From contig NZ_LN651331.1 of the NCBI RefSeq assembly GCF_000826525.2, positions 342,323 through 406,322 of the forward strand: a DNA stretch of 64,000 nucleotides. Direction: 5' to 3'. Source of the stretch: Mobilicoccus massiliensis. Its GTDB lineage: Bacteria > Actinomycetota > Actinomycetes > Actinomycetales > Dermatophilaceae. The notes below the pieces were generated by a model. It did no database searches. It worked only from the letters and a program-made list of their open reading frames with translations, and was not told the origin of the DNA. Below, piece by piece: positions 25,710 through 35,156 of the stretch. How positions within the stretch are numbered: position 1 is the first letter of the stretch; every line of letters starts with the position of its first letter. The position numbers and the translations under genes are program-made.

Positions 25710-28664
25710 TCAGTCGAGACGATCGGCCGCGACGACCCCGCGCATGATCTCGTCGACGGCCTTGCGAGCGGACTTGCGCACCTCCGGGTCGGGGGCCGCA
25801 TCGGCGATCTGGTCGAGGAGGTCGACCGTCTGCTTGCACCGGCGCACGAAGTCGCCCGCCGCGAGATCGGAGTCACGCAGGACGACGCCGAGGCTGCGTC
25901 CGCTCGCCCAGCGATAGACGAGGGTGGCCAGCCCGGGGTCGGGGTAGCCGGTGGTCGGCAGGTCGTGCTCGGTCTCGGCGTCCTCGATGCCGCTCCACAA
26001 CCGCACCATCTCGTCGTGGACCCGCTCGAGCGCCGGGGTGGGCATCTGCGGCATGAGATCGTCCTCGTCGCGTCGCGGCTCGTGGATGAGGCACGTGACC
26101 GCCGCCGCGAGCTCGGCGGGGATGAGGCCGGCGAAGAGGTTGTCGCGCAGGCATTCGGCGGTGAGCAGGTCGCGCTCGGTGTAGATGTGCCGCAGGCGGC
26201 CCCCGAGCTCGGTGACCTCCTGCCCGGTCTCGTCGAGGTAGCCCCGGGCCGTGAGCAGGTCGCAGACCCGGTCGAACGTACGCGCCACCGAGCCGGTACG
26301 GCCCCCGACCTTGCGTTCGAGCCCGGCCCGCTCGCGTTCGAGCCGCCACCAGCGTTCGGCCCAGCGGGCGTGGTTCTCGCGATCGGAACATCCGTGACAC
26401 GGATGCGCCTTGAGCCGGCGCCGCAGGTCGGTGATCTGCTGCTCGTAGTGCTCGGGCATCGACGTGCCCCCGACCGAGGCGTCACCGACCGGCATGTCGT
26501 CGGGCACCTTGATGCGCAGGGTCGCCGCGAGGTCGCGGCGCGCCTTGGCGTTCCGGAGGTTGAACCCCTTGCCGATGGGCAGACGCGCGTACGGCGTCAC
26601 CGGCGCCGACACGTCGTCGAGGGTGAGCCGCCGCAGCCGCGCGTCCTCGGTGACGACGTTCGGGGAGGCCGCGACCCCCTTGGTCCCCCGGGAGGCGGTG
26701 ACCACGACCGCCCGGCCCCCGTTGCGGCCGGGCAACCGGACGACGTCACCGGGAGCGAGCTCGGCGAGGGAGGCGTCGACCGCGATGCGCGCCGTGGCCG
26801 CCCGGGCCCGCCCCGCCTCCTTCTCGACGTCGGAGAGCCGTCGGCGTAGCTCGGCGTACTCGGTGAAATCGCCCAGATGGCACGTCATGGCCTCCTCGTA
26901 GCCGGCCATCGCCTCGGTGAGTTCACGGATCTGCCGGTTGAGCCCGACGACAGAGCGGTCGGCCTGGAACTGCGCGAACGAGGTCTCGAGGACCTCGCGG
27001 GTTCGGGTGCGGCCGAACTGGGCGACGAGGTTGACGGCCATGTTGTACGTGGGGCGAAAGCTGCTGCGCAGTGGATAGGTGCGAGTGGAGGCGAGACCAC
27101 CGACCGCGACCGGGTCCATGTGCGGGTTCCAGATGACGACCGCGTGTCCCTCGATGTCGATCCCGCGGCGCCCGGCGCGCCCGGTGAGCTGGGTGTACTC
27201 GGCCGGGGTGATGTCGGCGTGCGTCTCGCCGTTGAACTTGACGAGCTTCTCGAGCACGACGCTGCGGGCCGGCATGTTGATACCGAGGGCCAGGGTCTCG
27301 GTGGCGAAGACCGCCCGGATGCGCCCGGCCGTGAAGAGCTGCTCGACGATCTCGCGGAACGTCGGCAGCATGCCCGCGTGGTGGGCGGCGAATCCGCGCG
27401 AGAGTCCCTCGACGAAACTCCAGTACCCCAGCACGGCGAGGTCGGACTCGGCGATGCCCTGGATCCGCTCGTCGACGAAGCGCCGGATGCGCTCCCCCTC
27501 CTCGGGCGGGATGAGCCGCATGTCGGAGGCGAGCATCTGCTCCACCGCACCGTCGCAACCCGCGCGGCTGAAGATGAACGTGATGGCCGGCAGCAACGCC
27601 GCCCGGTCCAACGCGGCGATGACCTGGGAGCGGCTCGGCAGGCCACCCGGGCGTGAGCCGCGCCGCGGACCCTCCTGCTCCTCGACCGGGCTCCAGACCT
27701 CACGGCGACCCCGTCGCGCGGGGTGGGTGCGGCCGTGCGGGCCGCCGTGCTGCCCGCGTGAGCGACCCCGTCGGCCCCGCGGCGCGCCGGCGTCCTCGAG
27801 CCGCCCCCGCCCTCGGTGGCGGGACGACGAGCGCCGCATCGCCTCGACCGCCTCCATGAGGTCGGGGTCGAGTCTCGCCTCGATCGCGCGCTGACGGTCC
27901 TCGCGGCGAGCGGCACGACGCCGGTGGCGCGGCCCGTGCGACGACGCATCCTTCTCGTGCCGATCGTCCCCGGAGTCGTCGGCCTGGTCGACGAAGAGGT
28001 CGAACAGGTCGCGCCCGACCATCATGTGCTGCCACAGCGGCACCGGCCGGTGCTCCTCGACGACGATCTCGGTCTCGCCCCGCACGTCGCCGAGCCAGGC
28101 GCCGAACTCCTCGGCGTTGCTCACCGTCGCCGAGAGCGAGGCGAGCTGCACGTGCCGCGGCAGGTGGATGATGACCTCCTCCCAGACCGCCCCCCGAAAG
28201 CGATCGGCGAGGTAGTGCACCTCGTCCATGACGACGTACCCGAGCCCGCCGAGGGTGGGTGAGTCGGTGTACATCATGTTGCGGAGCACCTCGGTCGTCA
28301 TGACGACGACGGGCGCCTCGCCGTTGACCGAGGAGTCGCCGGTGAGCAGGCCGACGTTGCGCGCCCCGTGACGCCGCACGAGGTCGGCGTACTTCTGGTT
28401 GGAGAGCGCCTTGATCGGCGTCGTGTAGAACGCCTTGCGCCCCCGGGCGAGTGCGAGGTGCACGGCGAACTCGCCGACGACGGTCTTGCCCGCGCCCGTG
28501 GGGGCCGCGACGAGGACTCCCTTGCCCTCCTCGAGGGCCCGGCACGCGCGCACCTGGAACTCGTCGAGCTCGAAGTCGAGACCCGCCTCGAACGTCGCGA
28601 GCTGGGAGGCCGCATGCTGCTGTGAGCGGCGCGATGCCGCATAACGTTCCGCAGGTGAGGACAT
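25710..28664 (-). CDS. helY: DEAD/DEAH-box helicase HelY (Ski2/Mtr4-like)
   Basis: A 984-residue superfamily 2 RNA helicase. Motif I is APTGAGKT (54-61), motif II DEVH (147-150) and motif III SAT (178-180). The helicase C domain carries HHAGMLP, FATETLALGINMPA and QLTGRAGRRG; a C-terminal DSHCT domain ends the protein. Residues about 226-346 between the RecA-like domains form a long insert rich in Arg, Gly and His that would bind nucleic acid or stay unstructured. The gene closes the conserved series pafA-pafB-pafC-tatA-tatC-helY also found in M. tuberculosis. The role is presumed RNA processing or decay. Confidence 0.92.
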   Translation of the reverse strand: MSSPAERYAASRRSQQHAASQLATFEAGLDFELDEFQVRACRALEEGKGVLVAAPTGAGKTVVGEFAVHLALARGRKAFYTTPIKALSNQKYADLVRRHGARNVGLLTGDSSVNGEAPVVVMTTEVLRNMMYTDSPTLGGLGYVVMDEVHYLADRFRGAVWEEVIIHLPRHVQLASLSATVSNAEEFGAWLGDVRGETEIVVEEHRPVPLWQHMMVGRDLFDLFVDQADDSGDDRHEKDASSHGPRHRRRAARREDRQRAIEARLDPDLMEAVEAMRRSSSRHRGRGRLEDAGAPRGRRGRSRGQHGGPHGRTHPARRGRREVWSPVEEQEGPRRGSRPGGLPSRSQVIAALDRAALLPAITFIFSRAGCDGAVEQMLASDMRLIPPEEGERIRRFVDERIQGIAESDLAVLGYWSFVEGLSRGFAAHHAGMLPTFREIVEQLFTAGRIRAVFATETLALGINMPARSVVLEKLVKFNGETHADITPAEYTQLTGRAGRRGIDIEGHAVVIWNPHMDPVAVGGLASTRTYPLRSSFRPTYNMAVNLVAQFGRTRTREVLETSFAQFQADRSVVGLNRQIRELTEAMAGYEEAMTCHLGDFTEYAELRRRLSDVEKEAGRARAATARIAVDASLAELAPGDVVRLPGRNGGRAVVVTASRGTKGVAASPNVVTEDARLRRLTLDDVSAPVTPYARLPIGKGFNLRNAKARRDLAATLRIKVPDDMPVGDASVGGTSMPEHYEQQITDLRRRLKAHPCHGCSDRENHARWAERWWRLERERAGLERKVGGRTGSVARTFDRVCDLLTARGYLDETGQEVTELGGRLRHIYTERDLLTAECLRDNLFAGLIPAELAAAVTCLIHEPRRDEDDLMPQMPTPALERVHDEMVRLWSGIEDAETEHDLPTTGYPDPGLATLVYRWASGRSLGVVLRDSDLAAGDFVRRCKQTVDLLDQIADAAPDPEVRKSARKAVDEIMRGVVAADRLD

Positions 28665-28744
28665 GTGCCTCAGGCTAGGTCACGCCACCGACAGTCACCC
28701 GTCGGCCACCGGCACGACACCCCGGGCGCCGAACACTCCCGACC

Positions 28745-29536
28745 TCAGAGGGGGCTGGCCTCGTCGTCGGCGACGTCGTCGGCCCAGTCGGGTCGACGCC
28801 TGGCCCTCATCCGGTCGAGGACGGCCGCCACCGCGCAGGCCGCGAAGTACAGGCCACACATCGGCAGGGCGAGGCCTGCCATCGTCCACGGGTCCGGCGT
28901 CGGAGTGATGACGGCGGCGAAGACGAAGATGCCGAGCACCGCCCACCGCCATCCCTTGAGCATCGTGCGCGCCGGCAGCACCCCGACCATGTTGAGCGCG
29001 ACGAGCAGGATGGGCAGGAGGAACGCGAACCCGAACGCGAGGATGAACCTCATGACGAACTTGAGGTAGAACGACGCGTCGATGATGTTGTCGCCGACGC
29101 TCGGGGTGAATCCCAGCAGGATGTTCACGGCCGCGTCGAGGGTGTTGTAGGCGAGCCAGCAGCCGAGCAGGAACAGCGGCACCGAACACGTGATGAACAG
29201 CGCGGCGACCCGCTTCTCGTTCTTGCGCAACCCCGGAACGATGAACGCCCAGACCTGCCACAGCCAGATCGGGCTCGAGAGGATGAGCGCGAGGAACAGC
29301 GCGACCTGCAACTGCACGACGAACGGGTCGGTGAGGTTGGCGAAGTTGAGCTGACCACCCCGCCGCATCATCGGAGCAGACAGCGCCGCGATGAGCGGCT
29401 TGTAGAAGACCCACCCGGGCACGGCCGCGACGAGGAGGGCCACGCCCGCGATGATGAGGCGGTTACGGAGTTCTCGAAGGTGGGCCCCGAGGGTCATCCG
29501 CCCTTCGGGGTCGCGCTTCGCACGACGGAGCGCCAT
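28745..29536 (-). CDS. tatC: Twin-arginine translocase subunit TatC
   Basis: A 263-residue, six-helix membrane protein, the receptor of the Tat export pathway for folded proteins. MTLGAHLRELRNRLIIAG is the conserved N-terminal cytoplasmic motif with the Glu that contacts the twin-Arg signal. WAFIVPGLRKNEKR and FYLKFVMRFILAFGFAF are further family signatures. The start at 29536 lies 7 bases after the tatA stop. It is downstream of tatA and upstream of helY, all leftward. Confidence 0.95.
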   Translation of the reverse strand: MALRRAKRDPEGRMTLGAHLRELRNRLIIAGVALLVAAVPGWVFYKPLIAALSAPMMRRGGQLNFANLTDPFVVQLQVALFLALILSSPIWLWQVWAFIVPGLRKNEKRVAALFITCSVPLFLLGCWLAYNTLDAAVNILLGFTPSVGDNIIDASFYLKFVMRFILAFGFAFLLPILLVALNMVGVLPARTMLKGWRWAVLGIFVFAAVITPTPDPWTMAGLALPMCGLYFAACAVAAVLDRMRARRRPDWADDVADDEASPL

Positions 29537-29543
29537 GCCCCGA

Positions 29544-29909
29544 TCAGGCCGTCGGCGGGCGGTACTGAGGGTTCTCGTCCCGGGAATGGTCACGCGCGTA
29601 CGCGTCGTCGACCGGGCTGCCGCCGGCAGCGGCTTCGCCGGCCGGAGGGGTGGCGCCCGGCTGCGGAGGCTGTCGGTGATCCTCGGGTCGCAGTGTCTCG
29701 TGCTGGACGTCCTCGCGCCGCGCCTCGCCCGAGACGGTGTCACGGCTGGCCGCGCTGGGCTTGTCCTTCATCTCCTCGACCTCGGCCTTGAAGATCCGCA
29801 TCGAGCGGCCGAGGCTACGCGCGGCGTCGGGGAGCTTCTTCCAGCCGAAGAGGATGACGACCACGAGGATGATGATGATGAGCTCGGGACCGCCGGGCAG
29901 GGTAGGCAT
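29544..29909 (-). CDS. tatA: Twin-arginine translocase subunit TatA
   Basis: A 121-residue Tat pore-forming subunit: a short N-terminal transmembrane helix ([19 protein letters not shown]), then the amphipathic helix [20 protein letters not shown] and an acidic, disordered tail. The FG hinge and following Lys-Lys-Leu-Pro are those of TatA rather than TatB. The start at 29909 (MPTLPGGPE) gives the standard N-terminus. It forms an export unit with tatC. Confidence 0.93.
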   Translation of the reverse strand: MPTLPGGPELIIIILVVVILFGWKKLPDAARSLGRSMRIFKAEVEEMKDKPSAASRDTVSGEARREDVQHETLRPEDHRQPPQPGATPPAGEAAAGGSPVDDAYARDHSRDENPQYRPPTA

Positions 29910-30049
29910 CGTGCAGACCTCCGGTTGACGAATCGACGAGGGGCGCCGCGGCACCGAACCGGTGCTCTGGTGGGCAGTCTACGGGCCGTTCCCACCCGGG
30001 TCGTACGGGCCGGTGGGGCACCGCGAGGCCGGGGGGCGTCCCCCCGCTT

Positions 30050-31084
30050 TCACCGCCGTTCCTCGGATGGCTGCACGGGCAGGTCGTAGAGGGCGAGCGC
30101 CGCGGAGGCCTCGTCGCGCACCCGCTCGACGAGTTCCGGCGGGTCCACGATCTGCGCGTGGCCGCCGAGACGGCGCACGAGCCGGGTGACCCACGCCGGG
30201 TCGGAGGCCGGGATGCGGATCGTCACCCGTTCGCCGTCGGTCGAGCCGAGCACCTCGTGGGGGTAGTAGTCGAGAACCCAGCGCGCCTCGGGCTCGAGGA
30301 CGAGGCCGGCGGAGAACGCCGCGTCCTGGGGGCGGTAGGGGCCCTGGGTGAGGTCGCGGGGGTGCGCCTGCGGCGGCGGGGTGCCGTCCTCCTCGAGCAC
30401 CTCGAGTTCCTCGATGCGATCCAGCCGGAACAATCGCGTGTCCTGCGAGCGGTGACACCACCCCTCGAGGTACCAGTGCCCCGTCGATCGGGTGAGGCGC
30501 ATGGGGTCGACGTCGCGTTCGGTGGCCTCGTCGCGGGTCGGGACCACGTACCGCAGGTGCACGCGGCGGCGTTGTCGCAACGCCTCGCGCAGCGCGGGCA
30601 CGTGGCGGGTCTCGGCGTGCGAGCCCGCATCGACGTGGATGCGTCGACTCGCCGTGCGCGCGAGCGCGGCCGAGGAGGCGTCGACGGCGTCCTCGAGAAC
30701 GGCGATCGTGTCGGCGAGGACCTGCGGATCGGCGAGCCCGGGCACGTCGGCGAGGCTGCGCAGGCCCACGAGCAGGGTCAACGCCTCGTCGACGCCGAGG
30801 CGCAGAGGCCGGGCGATCGTGTCGGCGTTGCCGAGGTAGACCCGGCCGGACTCCCACTCGGCCTCGATGAGGTCGTCGGGCATGCCGCCGGGCAGGCCGC
30901 ACACGAAGAGCAGCGCGAGGTCGGCGTCGATCTGCTCGGGGCTGACCCCGAACCGGTCGGCGGCGTCGGCGAGGTCGACGCCCTGACGACGCAGCAGCCA
31001 CGGCACCATGGTCAGCAACCTGCTCAGCCGCGCGGTCGCCGACTCCTGCCCCGCTCCCCCGGCTCCACGGCGGGCGGGGCTCAT
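30050..31084 (-). CDS. pafC: PafC, WYL-domain transcription regulator
   Basis: A 344-residue protein with an N-terminal winged-helix region (SRLLTMVPWLLRRQGVDLADAADRFGVSPEQIDADL) and a central WYL domain with RRRVHLRYVVPTRDE and GHWYLEGWCHRSQDTRLFRLDRI. A C-terminal WCX-type extension follows. With PafB it forms the heterodimer that activates the LexA-independent DNA-damage response in mycobacteria; ssDNA is thought to be the signal sensed by WYL domains. The start overlaps the pafB stop by 4 bases (ATGA), so the partners are made together. It is placed next to pafA as in most actinobacteria. Confidence 0.93.
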   Translation of the reverse strand: MSPARRGAGGAGQESATARLSRLLTMVPWLLRRQGVDLADAADRFGVSPEQIDADLALLFVCGLPGGMPDDLIEAEWESGRVYLGNADTIARPLRLGVDEALTLLVGLRSLADVPGLADPQVLADTIAVLEDAVDASSAALARTASRRIHVDAGSHAETRHVPALREALRQRRRVHLRYVVPTRDEATERDVDPMRLTRSTGHWYLEGWCHRSQDTRLFRLDRIEELEVLEEDGTPPPQAHPRDLTQGPYRPQDAAFSAGLVLEPEARWVLDYYPHEVLGSTDGERVTIRIPASDPAWVTRLVRRLGGHAQIVDPPELVERVRDEASAALALYDLPVQPSEERR

Positions 31085-32097
31085 GCGAGCGCCCCCGTCG
31101 GTTCCGCGGTGCTCGGATCGTGCGCCGCGAGGACCGCGCGCAGACGGGCGACGACGGTCTCGCGCAACGCGTTCGGGGCCTCGACGACGACGTCGGCGCC
31201 ATGCCCGACGATCTCGTCGGCGAGAGCGCCGAGATCTCCCCGCAGCGTGAGGACGTCCCATTCCGGGTCGTCGCCCGCGCGGACGTCGGCCCCCCGGCGC
31301 AGGACGTGACCCCGGCCCTGCCGGACCCGCAACCGGGCCGTCACCGGTTCGCCTCTGGCGAGCGATGAGGCGACGACGGCGCGCGGATCGTGGTCGTCGG
31401 GGATGTCGTAGGAACCCGGCGCACCTGTGGCGGTGACGTCGCCCTCGATGCGGTCGAGACGGAACACCCTCGGCTCACCCCGGCCGACGTCGTGCCCCGT
31501 GAGGTACCAGTGGCCGTGCCAGGCCGTGATGCCCCACGGCTGCACGTGCCGACGCTCACTCGCGCCGCGTCTTCCCCGGTAGGCGAACCGCACCGGCCGC
31601 GTCGCGACCACTGCGGCACGCACCGCCTCGAAGGCCGGGTCGCTCGTGCTCACGCCGGTCTCGATGCGGTCGAGCCCGTCGACGTTCTCGACCGGCTCGT
31701 CCTCCGACGGGACCTCCGGCGCGACCGACTCGATCTTGCGCAGTGCCCGGACGGCCGCTCCCCCGAGCGCGGCCTGCGACCACGTGCGGCCGGCCAGGGA
31801 CAACAGTGAGAGTTGCTCGGGGGTGACCTCGAGGTCGGGCAGGGCGTACTCACGGCGGTCGATGCGGTACGCGGGCTCGTCGCCGAAATACGGGTCGAGC
31901 TCCTCGGTGATCAGCGGGATGCCCAGGTCACGCAACTCGTCCTTGTCACGCTCGAACATGCGCTCGAACGCCTCGGAGTTGGGGGCGTCGCGGTAGGACG
32001 CCACCCGCTCGCGAATCTGCGACCTGGAGAGGGCACGCCGGGTCGACAGCAGAGCGATGACGAGGTTGAGCAGACGCTCCGTCTTGGCCGCAGCCAT
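31081..32097 (-). CDS. pafB: PafB, WYL-domain transcription regulator
   Basis: A 338-residue partner of PafC. The N-terminal helix-turn-helix is in MAAAKTERLLNLVIALLSTR and SQIRERVASYRD, with FERMFERDKDELRDLGIPL after it. The WYL domain carries RPVRFAYRGRRG and WHGHWYLTGHDVGRGEPRVFRLDRI. The start at 32097 matches the known PafB N-terminus; an ATG at 32112 would add five residues. It works with PafC as a DNA-damage-responsive activator rather than in pupylation itself, despite the name. Confidence 0.93.
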   Translation of the reverse strand: MAAAKTERLLNLVIALLSTRRALSRSQIRERVASYRDAPNSEAFERMFERDKDELRDLGIPLITEELDPYFGDEPAYRIDRREYALPDLEVTPEQLSLLSLAGRTWSQAALGGAAVRALRKIESVAPEVPSEDEPVENVDGLDRIETGVSTSDPAFEAVRAAVVATRPVRFAYRGRRGASERRHVQPWGITAWHGHWYLTGHDVGRGEPRVFRLDRIEGDVTATGAPGSYDIPDDHDPRAVVASSLARGEPVTARLRVRQGRGHVLRRGADVRAGDDPEWDVLTLRGDLGALADEIVGHGADVVVEAPNALRETVVARLRAVLAAHDPSTAEPTGALA

Positions 32098-32143
32098 GGG
32101 CGTGGACCGCATGAGGGAACGCTACCGCACAGACGTTCGAGCG

Positions 32144-33136
32144 TCAGTTCGCGTCGAGGATGTCGAGAACGAAGATCAGGGTGTCGGTTCCCTTGATCTC
32201 CGGCTCACGGCCCTGGGCACCGTAGCCGTCCTTCGGCGGCACGACCACGAGCAGACGGCTGCCGACGGTCTGACCGGGGATGCCCTGGTCCCAGGCCTTG
32301 ATGAGCTGGCCCTTGCCGACGGCGAACTCGGCGTACCCCTGCGGGGTCTTGCCGGAGTAGTCGAACGGCTTGGACGGGTCGCGCCAGGTGACGCCCGTGT
32401 AGGTGACGCGCACGGTCTGTCCCGGGGTCACCTTCGGTCCCGTGCCCTTGATGAGCGGCTGCACGACCGTCTCCTTGGGCGGAGTCGCGCCCTTGGGGAT
32501 CGTGAAGGTCGCCGGGTCCTTGGAGGTCTTGCCCATCTTGACGGTCGGCAGACCGGCCTTGGGCGGCACCGGGGTGCCGGTGGCCTCCTTGAGCGGCGTC
32601 TTGGCGCCGGTGACCTCGAAGTAGTAGACGAGCGTGTCACCCGGCGCGATACCCATCTGCGCGTTGCCCTGCTCACCCACCGCCTCCTTGGCGGGGATCG
32701 CGACGAGCACCCGCGCGCCGACCTTCTGGCCGACCATCGCCGAGCGGATCGCCGGCTGCAGGGTGTCGTCCTGCATCGACAGGCCGACGACCTCCTTGCC
32801 GAACCGGGCGTCGAGTTCCTTGCCGTCCTTGCCGTTGACGAGCAGGTAGTGCGCGCTCACGTCGTCCTGGTCGCCGATCTGCTGGCCGGTGCCCGGCTGC
32901 ACGACGCGGTAGCCGGGACCGCTGGTCGAGAACGGCGTCGCCGGGAGCTTGATCGACGGCTTGGCGCCCGCGGCGCCCTCGACCTTGACCGGGGCGAGCT
33001 CGGAGGACTCCGCCGCGGCCGCAGCGGTCGTGGGCGGCGGGGCGTCCGAGCTCTTCTCGTCCTTGGCTCCGCAGGCGGCGAGGACGAGGGTGAACGGCAG
33101 CACGGCGGCGGCCAGACGCAGGCGGATCGGTGACAC
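32144..33136 (-). CDS. FKBP-type peptidyl-prolyl isomerase lipoprotein
   Basis: A 330-residue exported lipoprotein. The signal sequence is MSPIRLRLAAAVLPFTLVLA with lipobox LAAC, so it is anchored to the outer face of the membrane. Two FKBP domains follow a short Ala/Pro linker: the first (about 75-175) is degenerate, while the second (about 215-330) has VTYTGVTWRD, FAVGKGQLIKAWDQGIPGQ and YGAQG. The start is GTG 33136 with AGAAGG upstream; the ATG further upstream would bury the signal peptide. It presumably assists folding of secreted proteins. It lies between pafA and pafB, where this FKBP gene is often found. Confidence 0.9.
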   Translation of the reverse strand: MSPIRLRLAAAVLPFTLVLAACGAKDEKSSDAPPPTTAAAAAESSELAPVKVEGAAGAKPSIKLPATPFSTSGPGYRVVQPGTGQQIGDQDDVSAHYLLVNGKDGKELDARFGKEVVGLSMQDDTLQPAIRSAMVGQKVGARVLVAIPAKEAVGEQGNAQMGIAPGDTLVYYFEVTGAKTPLKEATGTPVPPKAGLPTVKMGKTSKDPATFTIPKGATPPKETVVQPLIKGTGPKVTPGQTVRVTYTGVTWRDPSKPFDYSGKTPQGYAEFAVGKGQLIKAWDQGIPGQTVGSRLLVVVPPKDGYGAQGREPEIKGTDTLIFVLDILDAN

Positions 33137-33160
33137 GCGGGAGCCTTCTCGTTCGGTGGG

Positions 33161-33200
33161 ATCGGGCCGGATTCGGTCGGATTCGGTCGAATTCGGATTG
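33161..33200. repeat. Three imperfect 10-bp tandem repeats upstream of the FKBP gene
   Basis: The unit is close to GGATTCGGTC, repeated three times in direct tandem (…GGATTCGGTCGGATTCGGTC… then GAATTCGGAT). It lies 25-65 bases upstream of the FKBP GTG, where a promoter or operator would be. Confidence 0.55.
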
Positions 33201-33379
33201 CGCGGGCAACGACCCGCGACTGCCCACCATAACGAGACAGCCTGGGAGTTCTCCGACACCGACCCACGCCCGCGGTGCGGATCGTTGAACGATCGTGACC
33301 TCGCCCGGCGCCGCAGGGACGCCGATGGGACGCCGGAGGAAGGCGCTGCGGGGCGGGTCTGTGCCCGGCCGTCACGCGG

Positions 33380-34783
33380 TCAGACGAGCGGTGCGGCGGC
33401 GACGCCGTCGGCGCCGTGGGCCATCGAACGCAGCAGCCGATCGACGCGGGGGTCCTCCGAGGCGAAGGGGTCCTTGCACAGCACCGTGTGCGCGGCCTGG
33501 TCGTTGAGGCGCAGATGGCTCCAGTCGACGGTGTAGTCCCGGCGGTGTCGTTGCGCCTCGCGTACGAAGGCTCCGCGCAGGTGGGCTCGGGTCGTGGCCG
33601 GCGGGGTCGTGCGTGCGGCGCAGATCTGGTCCTCGTCGACGACGGTCGCGACAGCTCCCTTCTCCCGCAGTCGCTGGACGACCCCGCGGCGTGGATCGAT
33701 GTCGTGGATGTTGAGCTCCATCTGCGCCACTCGCGGGTCGGCCAGGTCGAGACCGGCGCGCTCGGCGTAGCGCGTGAGGAGGCGGTGCTTGACCACCCAG
33801 TCGATCTCGCGGGACACCCCGCTCATGTCGTGTGCCTCGAGCCCGTCGAGGGTGCGGCCCCACAGGTCGAGGACCTCGGAGTCGAGCGGCCGCGAGGGGC
33901 CCTCGGCCTCGAGGTGCGCGGCCGCGAGCTCGAAGTAGGCGCGCTGGATGTCTCGGGCGCTCGCCCGTCCCCCGCGGTCGAGCTCGAGCAGCGCCTCGCC
34001 GGTGAGGTCGCGACTCGCGGCGCGGATCGCGTTCATCGGGCTGGCCAACGCGAGATCGGGCGCGCCGGCGCCGGCCTCGAGGGCCCGCAGCACGAGGTCG
34101 GTGGCGCCGACTTTGAGCATCGTCGTCGTCTCGCACACGTTGGAGTCGCCGACGATGACGTGCAGGCGCCGGTAGAGGTCCGCGTCGGCGTGCGGCTCGT
34201 CACGCGTGTTGATCATCGGCCGCGAGCGGGTGGTGGCGCTGCTCGCGCCCTCCCACATGACGTCGGCCCGCTGGGAGAGCACGAACCGTGCGACGCCGTC
34301 GACCCCGACGAGGACGTGTCCGGCCCCGCAGACGAGCTGGCGGGTGACGAGGAACGGCAGCAGCGCGTCGCTGAGCTGGTCGAGGTTCGTCGAGCGGGCG
34401 ACGAGGTAGTTCTCGTGACAGCCGTAGGAGGTGCCTGCGGAGTCGAGGTTGTTCTTGAACAGGTACACCGACGCGTCGATGCCCTCCTCGAGCAGTCGTT
34501 CGCGGGCCTGCTCGGCGAGGGACTGCACGATGCGCTCCCCGGCGCGGTCCTGCGCGATGAGGTCGGGCAGGGTGTCGCACTCGGCGGTGGCGTACTCGGG
34601 GTGGTTGCCCACGTCGAGGTAGAGACGCGAACCGTTGGCGAGGAAGACGTTGGACGAGCGACCCCAGGCGACGATGCTGCGGAACATGTACCGCGCGACC
34701 TCATCCGGCGACAGGCGTCGCTTGCCGTCGACGGTGCAGGTCAACCCGTACTCGGTCTCGATTCCGTAGATGCGCCGGTCCAT
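33380..34783 (-). CDS. pafA: Pup ligase PafA
   Basis: A 467-residue glutamine-synthetase-fold ligase that couples the C-terminal Glu of Pup to substrate lysines using ATP. MDRRIYGIETEYGLTCTVDG carries the conserved metal-binding Glu; RSSNVFLANGSRLYLDVGNHPEYATAEC, YLFKNNLDSAGTSYGCHENYL and TRDEPHADADLYRRLHVIVGD follow, all matching PafA. The ATG at 34783 aligns with known starts; open sequence further upstream is non-conserved. It is the second gene after pup. The usual prcB and prcA, which encode the 20S proteasome, are not between them. Confidence 0.96.
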   Translation of the reverse strand: MDRRIYGIETEYGLTCTVDGKRRLSPDEVARYMFRSIVAWGRSSNVFLANGSRLYLDVGNHPEYATAECDTLPDLIAQDRAGERIVQSLAEQARERLLEEGIDASVYLFKNNLDSAGTSYGCHENYLVARSTNLDQLSDALLPFLVTRQLVCGAGHVLVGVDGVARFVLSQRADVMWEGASSATTRSRPMINTRDEPHADADLYRRLHVIVGDSNVCETTTMLKVGATDLVLRALEAGAGAPDLALASPMNAIRAASRDLTGEALLELDRGGRASARDIQRAYFELAAAHLEAEGPSRPLDSEVLDLWGRTLDGLEAHDMSGVSREIDWVVKHRLLTRYAERAGLDLADPRVAQMELNIHDIDPRRGVVQRLREKGAVATVVDEDQICAARTTPPATTRAHLRGAFVREAQRHRRDYTVDWSHLRLNDQAAHTVLCKDPFASEDPRVDRLLRSMAHGADGVAAAPLV

Positions 34784-34865
34784 GGGACGAAACTCTACGG
34801 CCGCCCGCGCCCTCTCCCCGGCTGCCCGCCTCGTCGTGGCGCCGGGGTCGTCGGGGTCGAGCGTG

Positions 34866-35069
34866 TCACTGACCGCCCTTCTGCACGAAGCCCCGCACGA
34901 ACTCCTCGGCGTCGACCTCGAGGACCGAGTCGATCTCGTCGAGCACGGAGTCGATGTCGGCGTCGAGGGCGGCCTTGCGCTCCCCGGTGGCCGGCGCGGG
35001 CGGCGGGGTGGCGTCGGCTGGGTCGTCGCCCTCGCGACGCTGCGGGCGGATCTGTTCCTGACCGGACAT
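34866..35069 (-). CDS. pup: Prokaryotic ubiquitin-like protein Pup
   Basis: A 67-residue, mostly disordered protein tag. The C-terminal half, LDEIDSVLEVDAEEFVRGFV, forms the coil that binds the ARC/Mpa N-terminus; the last residues are GGQ, so Dop must deamidate the Gln to Glu before ligation. The N-terminus is Gln/Arg/Pro-rich. The ATG at 35069 follows AGGAGGACCC; the longer open frame upstream is not Pup-like. It is preceded by the bioB terminator and followed, after 82 bases, by pafA. Confidence 0.95.
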   Translation of the reverse strand: MSGQEQIRPQRREGDDPADATPPPAPATGERKAALDADIDSVLDEIDSVLEVDAEEFVRGFVQKGGQ

Positions 35070-35114
35070 GGGGTCCTCCTTCGGTGGTGCCGTGCGGTGT
35101 GTCGTGAAACGGAC

Positions 35115-35147
35115 GGGCGGCTCCACCGGGCATCGGTGGAGCCGCCC
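35115..35147. terminator. Terminator between bioB and pup
   Basis: A perfect 13-bp stem (GGGCGGCTCCACC with its complement) closes a 7-base loop. It follows the bioB stop on the minus strand, with a short T run after it. So pup and pafA probably start from their own promoter in the roughly 45 bases before the pup ATG. Confidence 0.75.
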
Positions 35148-35156
35148 CCCGTGCGC

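Noticed and set aside
34784..34865. Search for prcB/prcA remnants between pup and pafA
   Set aside because: Only 82 bases are present, with no proteasome-like residues in any frame.
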